From assembly GCA_049999765.1 (NCBI GenBank), contig JBNGIQ010005709.1:1-25773 (forward strand): a stretch of 25,773 nt of DNA, given 5' to 3'. The position numbers were made by a program, and so were the translations under genes. This document shows positions 9,191 through 19,856 of the stretch, in pieces (position 1 is the first letter of the stretch; the number at the start of each line of letters is the position of its first letter). This stretch comes from Phaeoceros laevis (taxonomy: Eukaryota; Anthocerotophyta; Anthocerotopsida; Notothyladales). The notes under the pieces are model-generated. The model saw only the letters and a list, made by a program, of their open reading frames with translations, ran no database searches and was not told where the DNA came from.

Positions 9191-9267
9191 GTGGTTTGAG
9201 TTTGAGCTTCAGCAGGTGGTTTGAGTTTGAGCTTCAGCAGGTGGTTTGAGTTTGAGCTTCAGCAGGT
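9181..9267 (+). repeat. 25-bp tandem repeat, about 3.4 copies
   Basis: The unit GTGGTTTGAGTTTGAGCTTC plus AGCAG repeats at 9191, 9216 and 9241. It begins in the last bases of the receptor-kinase exon and duplicates that exon/donor boundary, so the repeat grew after the fragment arrived. It marks the right edge of recognisable gene-fragment sequence. Confidence 0.85.
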
Positions 9268-9417
9268 TGTTTTTTTAATCCAATAATTAATACTCCTATT
9301 GATTATTGGAAGTCCAATTATTACTCCAATATTACAGCTACTATGAATTTTACTCTACATATACGCACGCGATGATGTTGGATGGATGGTCTGCCACTGA
9401 ATGGGTATTTACCTAAT

Positions 9418-9720
9418 AGCTGTTGTAACCATATTGAACCAATATTAATTCAAGAGATATTGTGACTATACTGAACCAATATTCATCCAAGAGCTATTGC
9501 AGCCATATTGAACCAATATTCGTCCAAGAGATGATGCAACCACATTTAACCAATATTCATCCAGTAGATGTTGTTACCATGCTGAGCCAGTATTCATCCA
9601 GTAGATGTTGTTAGCATATTGAACTAGTATTCATCCAGCAGATGTTGTAACTATATTGAACCAATATTCACATAACGATACTAAACCAACATTCATCCAA
9701 TAGATGTTGTAGCCACAATG
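9418..9720 (+). repeat. 37-bp minisatellite, about 8 copies
   Basis: Units start at 9418, 9455, 9492, 9529, 9566, 9603 and 9640, exactly 37 bp apart. A truncated unit and a final half unit follow up to about 9720. The shared core is ATTGAACCAATATTCATCCA followed by AGAGATGTTGTAACC-like sequence. Copies differ at several positions, so the array is not recent. It is AT-rich and non-coding. Confidence 0.9.
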
Positions 9721-9844
9721 TCACAAGTCCGTGTTTACCTTGTTATATCTACCATTATATAAACGAGAATTTTGAACCAGTACAATATTCATTGGATCAA
9801 TACCAACTCTCAATTTGACACCAATACAGTATGTGTCATTCCAA

Positions 9845-9962
9845 CAACAAACCATCCATTACCCAATAACGATCTATCAAACTTTGTGTCGATATTAGTT
9901 TGGCAACAAACCATCCTTCATCCAATTACGATCCATCAAACTTTGTGTCCATATTGGTTTGG
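9845..9962 (+). repeat. 59-bp direct repeat, two copies
   Basis: CAACAAACCATCC starts at 9845 and again at 9904. The two 59-bp copies also share ATCAAACTTTGTGTC and end in TTTGG. They differ at a handful of bases. They lie in the same AT-rich non-coding block as the minisatellite. Confidence 0.85.
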
Positions 9963-10527
9963 CACTGGTTCATCATTTTGGATCAATAGAAATCCAAACC
10001 TTATCGGTTTGACTCGGAACAGCATGTGTTGGACGAGTGCCAATCTGTCCTTCACCGGCTTGGTACCGTTGATGATATACGATGTAGAAGCGTTGATCTA
10101 GTACATGACTCTTCCATACTAAAACAGTGTCGGTTCGGAGCACAATATTTCAACAGCAGTTGTGACATTATTGCAACATTCGAAACAGTCCAATAATCAT
10201 ACAATAATGAATCAAGCTTTGGTGTCTACGATACCGGAACAATGAAAATCGGAACAATGTTGTATTGCTTTCGAAAGGCACATTAATCCAATACGCGATG
10301 TTCCAGCATCAAATAAGAATTGGTTCAGAAGCCATTGTTCCAACTCATAAGTCGAGTCGTCGATGGAATAATACACAACGCTCCAATGACTTGACAATAC
10401 TGAAGCAAGCTAGGATTTGGCACAATACTGGACCAATTGAGGACGGATTAACACGACCTTGCTTTTGAAAGGCTCGTTGATCCATCATTACACACTTTAA
10501 TGCCAATACAGTGCTGGTTTTCTATTT
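9963..10527. other. AT-rich non-coding spacer
   Basis: No gene or domain was found on either strand. The words CCAATA, AACAAT and TTGGCAC recur, as in the two repeat blocks before it, so all of 9270-10527 may be one decayed non-coding element. Copia coding sequence resumes close to 10530. Confidence 0.4.
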
Positions 10528-13067
10528 TTGAAGTTTGAGAAGAAGAATAAGCAACTCCAGACTATGGCACTTAGTATGCTAAAACAGTCAGGCCTTCCCA
10601 TCATCTATTGGGCTGAGGCCATCATGGCTGCCACCTATATTCAGAATAGGCTTCCCACAAAGGCGTTGGGAAACAAGACTCCTTTTGAGGTTTTCACAAG
10701 AAGGAAGCCGTCTATCTCACATTTGAGAGTTTTTGGTTGTCCTGCATATTCCTTTATTCTTAAGGAGAAGAGACTTAAGTTCAGAGACTTAAGTTCAGCT
10801 GCTCAGCACCATATCTTCATCGGGTATACGGAAGGCATTAAAGCCTATAAATTGTTTGAGCCTGAATCTCAAACTGTCTCATATGCAAGGAGTGTAACCT
10901 TCGATGAGAAACAGTTGCTAGTAGGCCCGATGCATGAGTACCAGCATATGCCTTGTCCTGAAGCACAAGTGGAAGAGCTGGAGGACTCTTCAACAAACCA
11001 CAGCCCGGATGATGGCCTGTTTCAACAGGCAGCGTCTCATTTTGACAAATCTAACCATAGTTGTTGACCCTCTTGTTGACGATACAGCAACAGTGGGAGA
11101 CAGTGAAGGGTCAGGAGAGCTGGAAACACCTGTGGCTTTGGAGGATTTGGAGGCCAATGGCGTTACCCCAGGAAGTGTTTCACGACATGTTCACTGGGAG
11201 CCAGACTTGCCCTCACCAAGGCAAGACATACCAGAGCCACCCAGGCGGTCAGGTCGCCATCGTCAAGCACCAGAGAGATTGGTGCCTGGACATGGCCAGT
11301 TCACACAGAAGCCGCAAGGCCAACTTGCATCATACTATGGCCATCAACCCAGTGTTGTTGAGCCGGAGGCATCCACTTCTATTGCAGCCCCCATTCAGGA
11401 AACAGTGGGAGTTGTGAATCGAGTGGCTGCCCTTACTCGGTATGTATTAGCAACTGGAGGGATCGACTCCGATTCGGCTAGCATGGAGGAAGCCTTTGCT
11501 TGTCCTGAAAAGGTACAATGGCAACAGGCTGTTAAGTCAGAATATGATTCTCTAATCAAAAACAAAACTTGGGAACTTTGTGACTTACCAGCTGGCAGGA
11601 GTCCGATTTCATGTAAGTGGGTCTTTAAGACTAAATACAAGGCCGATGGCAGTGTGGAAAGATATAAGGGTCGATTAGTTGCGCGGGGCTTCAGCCAAGT
11701 TCCAGGCTTGGACTACCAAGAGACCTTTGCTCCGGTAGCCAAGTTCTCTACTTTACGCACACTTTTGCTATGGTTGCCCACCAGGATCTGGATTTGCACA
11801 TGATGGATGTCAAGACGGCCTTTTTGCACGGCCGCGTTGAGGAGGAGATTTTCATGGCACAACCACCTGCGTATGCAATCTAAGGCAAAGAAAAGAAGGT
11901 GTGCAGATTACTAAGAACTATCTATGGACTCAAACAGAGTCCAAGGGCCTGGAACTCAAGGATTCACGACTTTTTGCTTAAACTCGGCTTCAAGCAAAGT
12001 ACTATAGACGCAAGTTTATATATTCTGAAGAAGGGGAATGATCGGTGCTATCTAGCTTTATATGTTGATGATCTCATTCTTGCTAGCACCACCCTTAAAT
12101 TATTGAAGTCTATGAAGGAAGCGCTCGCAGCGGAATTCGAGATGACGGATCTCGGGGAGCTAACATTTGCTTAGGTTTCCATGTTATTCGAGACAGGAAA
12201 AATCGAAGACTAGGAATACATCAAGAAAGATATATCCTGGATAGTCTCGCTGCTTTTGGACAAACGGAGGCCAAAACTTCGTCTACTCCCTTAGCAGCTG
12301 GAACCAAACTAAGCAAAACAATGGCCCCTGAATCCGAGGAAGACAAAATGGAGATGCAAGCAGTCCCGTATAGAAGAGCGGTGGGCAAGCTCATATACCT
12401 TGTAAATGTGAGTAGACCAGATGTGGCTTATCCAACCAGCGTAGTTTCACAGTTTTTGGAGAACCCTGGAAGGGGGCACTGGTCTTCGGTGAAGAGAATT
12501 CTGAGGTATCTGAAGGGAACCGCAGCTGTAGGGATCTTGTACGAAGGAGGCTCCGAGAACCTGCATTTGCAAGCTTTTGCTGACTCGGATTATGCAGGTG
12601 ACATCGACAGCCGGAAGTTGGTCTCTGCTCATATACTAACGTTGGCAAGAGGACCCATTTCCTGGGGCAGCAAGAAGCAGCCCACTATAGCTCTATCAAC
12701 GACTGAGTCGGAGTACAGGGTGCTGACCACTGCTGCAAAGGATATTATCTGGACCCAGAGAGAACTTCAAGATTTGGATCACAAGCAGTCGGATCCGACC
12801 GAACTGCATTGCGATAGCCAAGGAGCAATTGCCTTGGCGCAAAACCCGGTTTTCCACAGTCGCACTAAACATGTGGTGGTGGAATATCACTTTATCAGGG
12901 AGACACTTGCAGCAGGAGAGGTAATTTTGAGTTATATTCCAACATCTGAAAATCCTGCTGATCTCCTAACCAAGCCCTTGACGACCGAGCTTCATGCAAA
13001 GCATATGGCTTGGATTAATCTCAAGGAGCTGGAATCGCAAGTGAAAGAAACCCACCGGCGACTCTGA
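10528..13067 (+). pseudogene. pol: Ty1-copia pol remnant: integrase end, RT, RNase H
   Basis: The order is that of a copia polyprotein. The integrase C-terminal part (10528 to about 11050) shows KKNKQLQTMALSMLKQSGLP, TPFEVFTRRKPSISHLRVFG and IFIGYTEG. A hinge follows, with RRSGRHRQAPERL. The RT (about 11490-12400) carries CKWVFKTKYKADGSVERYKG, ARGFSQVPGLDYQETFAPVA, DVKTAFLHG, YGLKQSPRAW and the catalytic YVDDLILA (12061-12084). RNase H (about 12560-12990) carries ADSDYAGD, TTESEYRVL and CDSQGAIALAQNP. The ORF ends PADLLTKPLT and onward to TGA 13065-13067. Damage: frameshifts near 11045, 11770 and 12174, and a TAA at 11881-11883. The 5' edge begins abruptly in the middle of integrase. No protease, zinc-binding or DDE core region precedes it. 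Confidence 0.92.
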
Positions 13068-13266
13068 GTGGGAGTAACGAAGACCCAGTTAGACGTACGT
13101 TATAACAGAGTAGCCTAAAGGGTTTATTTAACAAGTCTAATCTAGGATCAAGCCGAAAGGGCGTGTCGACTAGCTAAGAACGCTATTTAAACTGACCCCC
13201 AAGGCCCTCGAGGCTAATCTAATCAATTCATTCATGTTTTCCTAGCTTATGCTCTAACTTCTCTAC
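13066..13266 (+). repeat. Polypurine tract and possible 3' LTR remnant
   Basis: GAGTGGGAG (13066-13074) overlaps the pol stop and looks like the polypurine tract normally found there in plant copia elements. The following ~190 bp includes a TATA-like CTATTTAAAC near 13180 and a pyrimidine-rich end. The expected TG start is not clear, and the segment does not match the LTR at 3042, so the assignment is tentative. Confidence 0.35.
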
Positions 13267-14004
13267 ATACGACCTCCATATGAAAACCGCTTACCTTGGA
13301 ATTTGTGATGCAAACTTTGTGGCATCTACTTCAAATGAATAGGAAGAAGAAGAGGAGGAGGAGGAGTATGAAATGCCAAAAAAGGATGACCCCTCTTGCG
13401 GACACAACACGTGATTCTGATGATGAAGAAGATACGACGTTTACAAAATAGGTGTGGTCTTTGGGGCCAAACTGAGGATAGTTGGTTGCATCGTGGCCTA
13501 AATAGTGATCAAATGGTTTGCGGTATACAGTTTTTAGTTTTCAGGTCGTCAAAATTATCTTTGTAGCTGCCAGGCACTTGGAATGTGCATGTATCGAGCT
13601 AGGCATGGCATGATATGCTGACCCTGGGTTATACTTCCAGGATTTTGTAACTGCAGTCAGTAACAGTATAAAGTTCAGTTCACGTTACTCACTTCAAAGT
13701 TGAAAGTGACTACTGCCGTGCATGCCGAAACGAAAACAAAAATCTCACCAATGTTTTGAAGCATGGTGCCCCTCTCCTTCCTCACCAAGCGCTTGTTGTT
13801 GAGTTAAATTTTTATTAAGTAATTATAGGTATTTAGATAATTCATTATTCAAAAAATAAAAATATGGGTTTCATACGGTCTATAAATGTCAAGTTTGGAA
13901 GAAACGCGTATAAACGGGACGCGTTTAGGGTACGTTTCATACATTTTGGTATCTAAGGACCAAACTCTGCATTATGCTATAGTAATCTTTTATGCATTTG
14001 AACT
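13267..14004. other. AT-rich DNA, no supported gene
   Basis: A purine run at 13338-13367 encodes a Glu-rich stretch in one frame and a Lys/Arg-rich stretch in another. Neither opens into a convincing exon. The rest is AT-rich and featureless to me. Confidence 0.35.
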
Positions 14005-14419
14005 TTAACTATAACTATTTTTTGGATGTTCAATTAGCTTCAAAGAGATTTCTTGAAGAAGCATCTTTTTTTGTTTTGAAGTAATGAGTCTTGAAGTCTC
14101 AGCATCATTTAACACCTCCACAATAGTAGATGTCGCTTTTTCGAGAGCCTCTTCAATGGTCTTTCTTAACATGAAAGCCTACATCATACCAGCTCTAATG
14201 TTAAAACAAATTGGAAATAGATATTTATTATATGTTGTCAAGAGATGAGATCCAGGTGAAATGATTTTGTGTCTTGAAAACCTGCCCATGATGCTTCAAC
14301 TCTAAAAGTGCTGGTTCTTGTATCCAAGGTTCTCCATCAATTTGAATTGGATAAGCAGTTGACATCAAAACTTTAATTGATCGACCTTGTCCTAAACGAT
14401 GAGCTCGTGAAAGACCAAC
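14005..14419 (-). pseudogene. Plant diacylglycerol kinase, last two exons
   Basis: Diacylglycerol kinase phosphorylates diacylglycerol to phosphatidic acid. On the minus strand, exon A (14419 to 14282, exactly 46 codons) reads RLGQGRSIKVLMSTAYPIQI followed by DGEPWIQEP and ends HHGQ, the signature of the accessory domain. Exon B (14178 to 14005) begins AFMLRK and ends QKKMLLQEISLKL, a short tail and TAA (14007-14005). Joining at the GT after HHGQ and the AG before AFML restores the family's HHGQAFML with frame kept. Both splice signals are intact. No upstream exon (catalytic GGDG region) was found to the right, so only the 3' end of the gene is present. It could still be translated in part, but with no promoter or catalytic domain it is a fragment. 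Confidence 0.88.
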
Positions 14420-14624
14420 CTAAAAAAAGTCAAAAATATTCAAAATTTGGAGTTCATATATTGGGTTTAGAAATATCTTTTGTGCAGATTTAGAGTTAAA
14501 CTACTGATAACATTTAATGAAGTTACGATATTTATTAAAATTTTTTTTGGCGACTATAACACTTTTATATAAATAAAAGAAAAACTACATACGTGGCGTT
14601 CCTTAGGGAGGGCTTCTACTTGAA

Positions 14625-14714
14625 CTAATCTATGTTAGTGAGCATTTCATCCTGCACAATTGCAGTATCATCCGCATAACAAATTATGATGATGTTTCCA
14701 TCTCTACTTGCGGC
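14625..14714 (-). pseudogene. LINE-type reverse transcriptase relic
   Basis: On the minus strand 29 codons read SRDGNIIIICYADDTAIVQD and on to a TAG at 14627-14625. The hydrophobic run plus YADDTAIV is the catalytic motif C of a non-LTR retrotransposon RT. Nothing else of the element is visible on either side. The match is short but unusually exact, so I call it a relic. Confidence 0.6.
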
Positions 14715-16546
14715 TCAGTGATAGGGGTATCATTCTTACTTAAATGCAGTCTATTTAAGCACATCCAGGGATGTGGAACTGTTGACTTGGAAGGGGCCTG
14801 TTAGTGCAGCAGTGAGATGGGGCTCAGCTTAGACAAAGCACAGCTTCACCCTACCCAAGTTTCCCTTCTGAGATGACATTTATTGAACTTACGACATTTG
14901 TTTTCTTGGAGGCCTTAATGGTCGTACATTACTACCATGTTGCCATGTAGAGATAAGAAGAACTGGCAGCTCTGCGTGACTGCATGCTATATGAAGGCAA
15001 GTAAATGTGGCGTCATCAAGCTGACTATCATCACAAATTTAGAGGACCTTCATTTCAGTGTTGAGTCAATATTAAAAGCGTTAGTGAACTATGGGGAATT
15101 TAAACAATGTTGTTTCAATGTTATGTTTTGGGTTGAGTGAATACCACTTCGATATTGTTTCAATGTCAAAGTGAATCAATACCAACGTGTCACTATTTCA
15201 AACAAGTGGACATAAGCAGGTAAAATAGAGATGAATAAGTGTTGAAGCAATATTTGTTTGCTTCTGAAACAAGCTCCCAAAATGGAGGCTTTCTAGAGTG
15301 TGATGAAACTACCCCATTTCAAAGTCAAAACATGATGAAAATGATGTTCATAAATTTCAGCATAAATAATTTTTGGTTAGCATAACAATATGAAAAAAGT
15401 ACATTTAACTCAACATTACGATGATGGTGCATTATTTACTCAACTATATTATGTACTTTGATGTTGCAATATTATTATTTTTTTCAGTAGTATTGTAAGA
15501 TGCTAATCAATATTGATGTATTATTTTTTTCAGTAGTATTGTAAGATGCTAATCAATATTGATGTATTATTTTTGTAACACTATCTATGCATGAATTCAT
15601 TAGTGCATTGTGAACTAATCATTGATGAGTCAAAGACTTATCCTGCATTAATTGAGCACTCTGTTATGAATTTATCTGTCATAAATCAGAGACGTATCCC
15701 TTCACACAAGTTAAAGGCCGCCTATTATTGTTACAGATTTGTTAAGTCGTTGCTGCTAAATTGTAGTGGTATTGACATAGTGCTGAAGCAACATTGAAAT
15801 CTAAATTGCCTTAACTTGAAGACTTATAGAGGTGACATTGACTAGTTGTTTGAGACTAAGGCTAATAAGAAAAGATTGGCGTCATACTCTATTGTTGCAT
15901 AGGCCTCATGAACAATAATAATAATAATAACAACAACAACAACAATAAGGCTAAAAAGAAACCACTTTGTCACAATAGGGATGGGGCAATAGAGTATCCT
16001 TTTCTTCTTTTAGAAAAGAGTGGCTTTTAAAAGCGTATCTGCAATTTTCCTTACCCTACTACCTTGAAGGAAAGGGATTAACCCCTGCCCTCAGCCCTGT
16101 TCTACCCTACGCCCTGCCCCTAAAATCATATATATTGGTAAACAATGCACATAAACGGTGCCATATATTGACGTTACATTCTTTTGAGAAGCACCGTCTG
16201 TCTTATTTCATGAATGGGTGCACCACAACACCGTTGAAAAGTAAGAACGATCAAATTCCTAGAACACCTAAGAAACCATGAAATACTTGCAACTTAGGCC
16301 TCAACAAAGTGACTAGATGTTAATTGATTAGGCTCATTACACCTCTCCTTACAAGCTGATTGCAGCTTGTTGTGGTTTGCCTTGAAAGGCTAAAGGGACG
16401 GTCATCCTCTTTCTCAACACAGATCCAGTCCATATACTACAGGTAAGACAGTTCAACCTGATCATCATAGAATGCTCAATCATGCACTTACAGCCTGATG
16501 CAGTACCCTCCCAGCTTGATAGAGGTTTCCTTGCTGCTTTATCCTA
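14715..16546. repeat. AT-rich DNA with a 46-bp repeat and microsatellites
   Basis: No gene was recognised. A 46-bp unit containing TTTTTTTCAGTAGTATTGTA is duplicated in tandem with no visible difference (15472-15565; CAGTAG at 15485 and 15531). At 15914-15946 an (AAT)n run passes into (AAC)n. A broken inverted repeat flanks it: TACTCTATTGTTGC near 15889 and GCAATAGAGTA near 15986. Small open frames at 14937-15140 and 15591-15797 have no recognisable content. Confidence 0.6.
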
Positions 16547-17683
16547 GTGTACCAAGCAAAAGTGTACAAAGTAGGTTGTCGAGAACTTGAAGGAGCACAC
16601 TACGCTTTCTCAACAACCGCTACACATCGAACATGCATTCGTTGGGTGAGAGCAAACCTCCGGCCCCCCTTCATCAGTACCAAAAGGCCATCATTGACCA
16701 GGTTTCTAGCAGCCATTGCTAGACCTAGCTCCTGTAGGATTTTGTGCGTACGTATTGAAGCAGAACATTGGAAAAGGCAGCAGCAGATCAAGGTGTGAGG
16801 TAGTCAACAAGCCTTGTAGAGGGCAACTTGTGCCAAGGATAGTGCTTGTGACATGTTGGTTTGTGTCAAGCGCAACATGTGTCAAGAACAGCAATATTAC
16901 CAACTGCAAGAAAGCAGGTAATCAACCAAACTGATAGCAGGTTGCAAAGGTAACATTCCAGTCACAGTTCCTTGCAAAACCGCAAACCACACGACTGATT
17001 AATGCCCTTGTACATCATACTTTCAAAGAGAACTGCAGAATCAAGTGAAAGCACAAGGCAATAAGGTACGAATTAGCTGAAAACAAAAAGGGTACAAGTG
17101 GAGCTGCTGTGAGCTACTCATGATGCTCTCTTCAAAGTGGTACTAACAGTGCCAGTGGTTGGCTATGATAGTGCCGAGGCCAGGGAAGGCGGAGAGATTG
17201 CTAAGCAGGGAGATGTGAAAGTGAGCAGGCGGCAACATGAAAGATGCGGCTCTAAAAGGAAAGTTAGATATGTAATCAATATGGATGCTACGCTAATTGG
17301 TTTCCACATGGAGGCAACAAGTGATTAATGTGATTTAATTTGCCAAATTTTCCGTGTGGTACTTACATGTCTTCAAGGTTTAGTCGAAGAAACATCTTAC
17401 CTTATGATTCCACACAAATTCAGCGTGGTTTGCATCTATAAGGTGGACAGCGTGGATTTTGTTTACAATCCTGGAAGTAGGCAATATAGAATATATACGA
17501 AATACGTGGCAGTAGGCAATATGGAATGCATACGGAATACGTGCTGACGTGCTGACTAGCAAAGACGTAATCCGCTCCAATCCTCCAATCTTCCACACCC
17601 CGCTCCAGCCGGTCCACTCTGCCATCTCCAACCCCCCCGCGCCGCATGCCATCTTGCCCCCACCCGCGCCGCCTCCCACTCTC
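16547..17683. other. Unassigned region left of the assembly gap
   Basis: Moderate-GC DNA with small open frames on both strands. One minus-strand stretch (16790-16600) reads ILQELGLAMAARNLVNDGLL and onward in an exon-like way, but I cannot name it. A frame at 17137-17325 (+) is likewise unrecognised. The last ~110 bases become strongly C-rich and pyrimidine-rich up to the gap. Confidence 0.35.
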
Positions 17684-17783
17684 NNNNNNNNNNNNNNNNN
17701 NNNNNNNNNNNNNNNNNNNNNNNNNNNNNNNNNNNNNNNNNNNNNNNNNNNNNNNNNNNNNNNNNNNNNNNNNNNNNNNNNNN
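17684..17783. other. Assembly gap, 100 N
   Basis: There are exactly 100 N, the conventional placeholder for a gap of unknown size. Sequence on its two sides need not be adjacent, and translations running across it are meaningless. A short stretch on its right (17784-17990) holds several GGCGCC words but no gene I recognise. Confidence 0.97.
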
Positions 17784-17989
17784 TATCCATAGTCTGCCCC
17801 CTTTACCAATTGGTTTACTTGCCCGTTCGATGACGTATCCAAGCGTTTTTAAGTCTATCAAATAAAATGGCGCCCACCAGGGAAGAGGGCTGATAAAGCC
17901 TCTTCGCATTCTGCCTCCGTGTTTTTAGGGAGGCGCCCCTCTGCCTCCACATTTTACAAGGGAGGCGCCCGCATGGCAGAGGGTTGGCA

Positions 17990-19258
17990 CCCAGGCGGGC
18001 GCCTCTCTTTGTACCTGCTCTTCAAGCTTGTGCATTTGCCGCCGACTTGGAATCTGGCAGAAAAGTGCACTCTAATGTGTTGCACGGTGGCAATCATACT
18101 AACTTGTTTGTTGGCAACTGCCTGGTTGACATGTATGCAAAATGTGGCGAATTGAAAGATGCACGCCAGGTTTTTGACAGCATGGCCTCAAAGGATGTGG
18201 TGACATGGACAGCGCTGATCGCTGGGTACGCACAGCAAGGACTCGGCCAATAGGCGCTTCTTGTGTATGGACAAATGGAGGAGGCGGGCCTCATTTTGGC
18301 TGGTCAACCATGTTACTTTTATTTGCCTTCTGAAGGCGTGTGCAAGCACTAGTGCCTTGCAGAAGGGCAGCTGGTGCCTTGCAGAAGGGCAGCTGATGCC
18401 TTGCAGGGAGCTGCACTCAACGATTGTCAAAAGAGGTCTGCTGGATGGTGTAGTGGTGGGCAACTGCCTGGTGGACATGTATGCAAAATGTGGTGAGCTG
18501 GAAGATGCGCGTCAGGGTTTTGACAGCATGGACACAAAGAATGTGGTCACATGGGCAGCGCTGATCGCCGGGTATGCATACAGCAAGGACTCGACCAAGA
18601 GGCGCTTATTGTGTATGGACAAACGGAGGAGGTGGGCCTGAATTTGGCTAACGATGTTACTTTTGCTTGCCTACTGTAGGCGTGTGCAAGCACTGGTGCC
18701 TTGCAGAAGGGCAGGCAGCTTCACTCACAGATCAATCGTCAAAAGAGGACTGCTGGATAACGTAGAGGTGGGCAACTGCCTGGTGGACATGTGTGCAAAA
18801 TGTGGTGAACTGAAAGATGCACGCCAGGTTTTTGACAGCATGGACACGAAAGGTGTGGTAACATGGACAGTGCTGATTGTTGGGTATGCACAGCAAGGAT
18901 TTGGCCAAGAGACGCTTGCTGTGTATGGACAAATGGAGGAGGCGGGCCTCATTTTTGCTGACCATGTTACTATTGCTTGCCTTCTGAAGGTGTGTGCAAG
19001 CACTGGTGCCTTGCACAAGGGCAGGCAGCTTCACTCACAGATTGTCAAAAGAGGACTGCTGGATAACGTGGTGGTGGGCAACTGCCTGGTGGACATGTGT
19101 GCAAAATGTGGTGAACCGAAAGATGCGCGCCAGGTTTTTGATAGCATGGCCATAAACGATGTGGTGACATGGAATGTCCTGATAGCTAGGTTTGCACAGC
19201 AAGGACTCGGCCAAGAGGCGCTTGTTGTGTATGGACAAATGGAGGAGGCGGGCCTCTG
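17990..19258 (+). pseudogene. PPR array 1, broken PLS-type pentatricopeptide gene
   Basis: Plant PLS-class PPR proteins bind organellar RNA, usually for RNA editing. The array repeats a block of 102 codons, with hallmark pieces LVDMYAKCGELKDARQVFDS, VVTWTALIAGYAQQGLGQ and CASTGALQKGRQLHSQIVKR. DSM repeat landmarks lie at 18176, 18522, 18834 and 19140, spaced 346, 312 and 306 bp; 306 bp is one P-L-S triplet. Damage: TAG at 18251-18253 (Glu position), a 4-base insertion near 18301, a 2-base insertion near 18577, TAG at 18677-18679 (Lys position), a 4-base insertion near 18735 and a TGA ending at 19259. Neither start codon, transit peptide nor E/DYW domain is present. The left edge near 17997 joins unrelated GC-rich sequence inside a PPR motif. 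It is a paralogue of the array at 21773-23109. Confidence 0.9.
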
Positions 19259-19548
19259 AGCCCTGCTTGTCTGTGTAGACCATCTGTCTGCTGCGAGGCA
19301 TCTCTTGCTGCTGCAGGAGGTGAGCGGCTAAGACTTCCTTCACGCTGCACAGTTCTCAATGATTCATAAATGCTAATTCCTTGGACGCAGCAGGTCTTCC
19401 CATGTTGTCGGATCCACTCCCACTCGGTCACACGAAAAGTCATATATACTATGACAGCTCCTCTCACGGATTGTTGAGCCTGAGAGCTGACGCCGCTGAG
19501 AAGGATTGGAGCCATTGGCCACACCTTCCGAAGTCCTGCTCTCCGTGA

Positions 19549-19710
19549 TTGGAGACATTGTCATACATTTCCGCAGTTTACTATGCCCAGCAGGGAATGT
19601 GTCAGGAAGCCCTTAGTCTCTACAGCAGTATGCAACGCGAAGACTTCACTCCTGATTCAGTAACGTATGCATGCCTGCTACAGGCATGTGTAGCTGTAGC
19701 AGGTCTGGAT
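19549..19710 (+). pseudogene. Single PPR motif scrap
   Basis: The frame reads AQQGMCQEALSLYSSMQRED and then TPDSVTYACLLQACVAVAGL, one PPR motif plus the start of the next. Its sequence is more diverged from the neighbouring arrays than they are from each other. It runs straight into SINE-like sequence at about 19712. The 290 bases between array 1 and this scrap (19260-19548) contain no gene I recognise. Confidence 0.75.
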
Positions 19711-19711
19711 C

Positions 19712-19778
19712 TGGTTCCTGATCGGGATCGAGGAAGTAGCTGGGGATCGCAGGCTTGGTTGATGAGCGGTGCGCAAGA
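19712..19778 (+). repeat. Truncated SINE-like copy
   Basis: GGTTCCTGATCGGGATCGAG and the following GCTGGGGATCGCAGGCTTGG line up with the middle and tail of the fuller copy at 19857. The tRNA-like head is missing. It interrupts the PPR scrap. Confidence 0.45.
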
Positions 19779-19806
19779 CGTTTCCTCAATTTTTGATCTA
19801 TGCGGG

Positions 19807-19839
19807 TTGAATTATATAATATGATATTATATAATTCAA
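19807..19839. repeat. Perfect 33-nt AT palindrome
   Basis: TTGAATTATATAATAT, one central G, then ATATTATATAATTCAA: a perfect dyad with 16-bp arms. It lies between the two SINE-like copies. It could be a MITE relic or an (AT)n-type inverted repeat. It would form a cruciform or a tight hairpin. Confidence 0.85.
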
Positions 19840-19856
19840 AAATGTGACTGCTAGCA

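Noticed and set aside
9418-9720. CRISPR-like array
   Set aside because: The units are contiguous 37-bp tandem copies without unique spacers, in a plant chromosome.
13066-13266. A 3' LTR matching the LTR at 3042
   Set aside because: The two sequences do not align beyond short AT-rich words, so they cannot be the two LTRs of one element.
17380-17909. Open frames spanning the N run on both strands
   Set aside because: They exist only because N was translated as X; nothing supports them.
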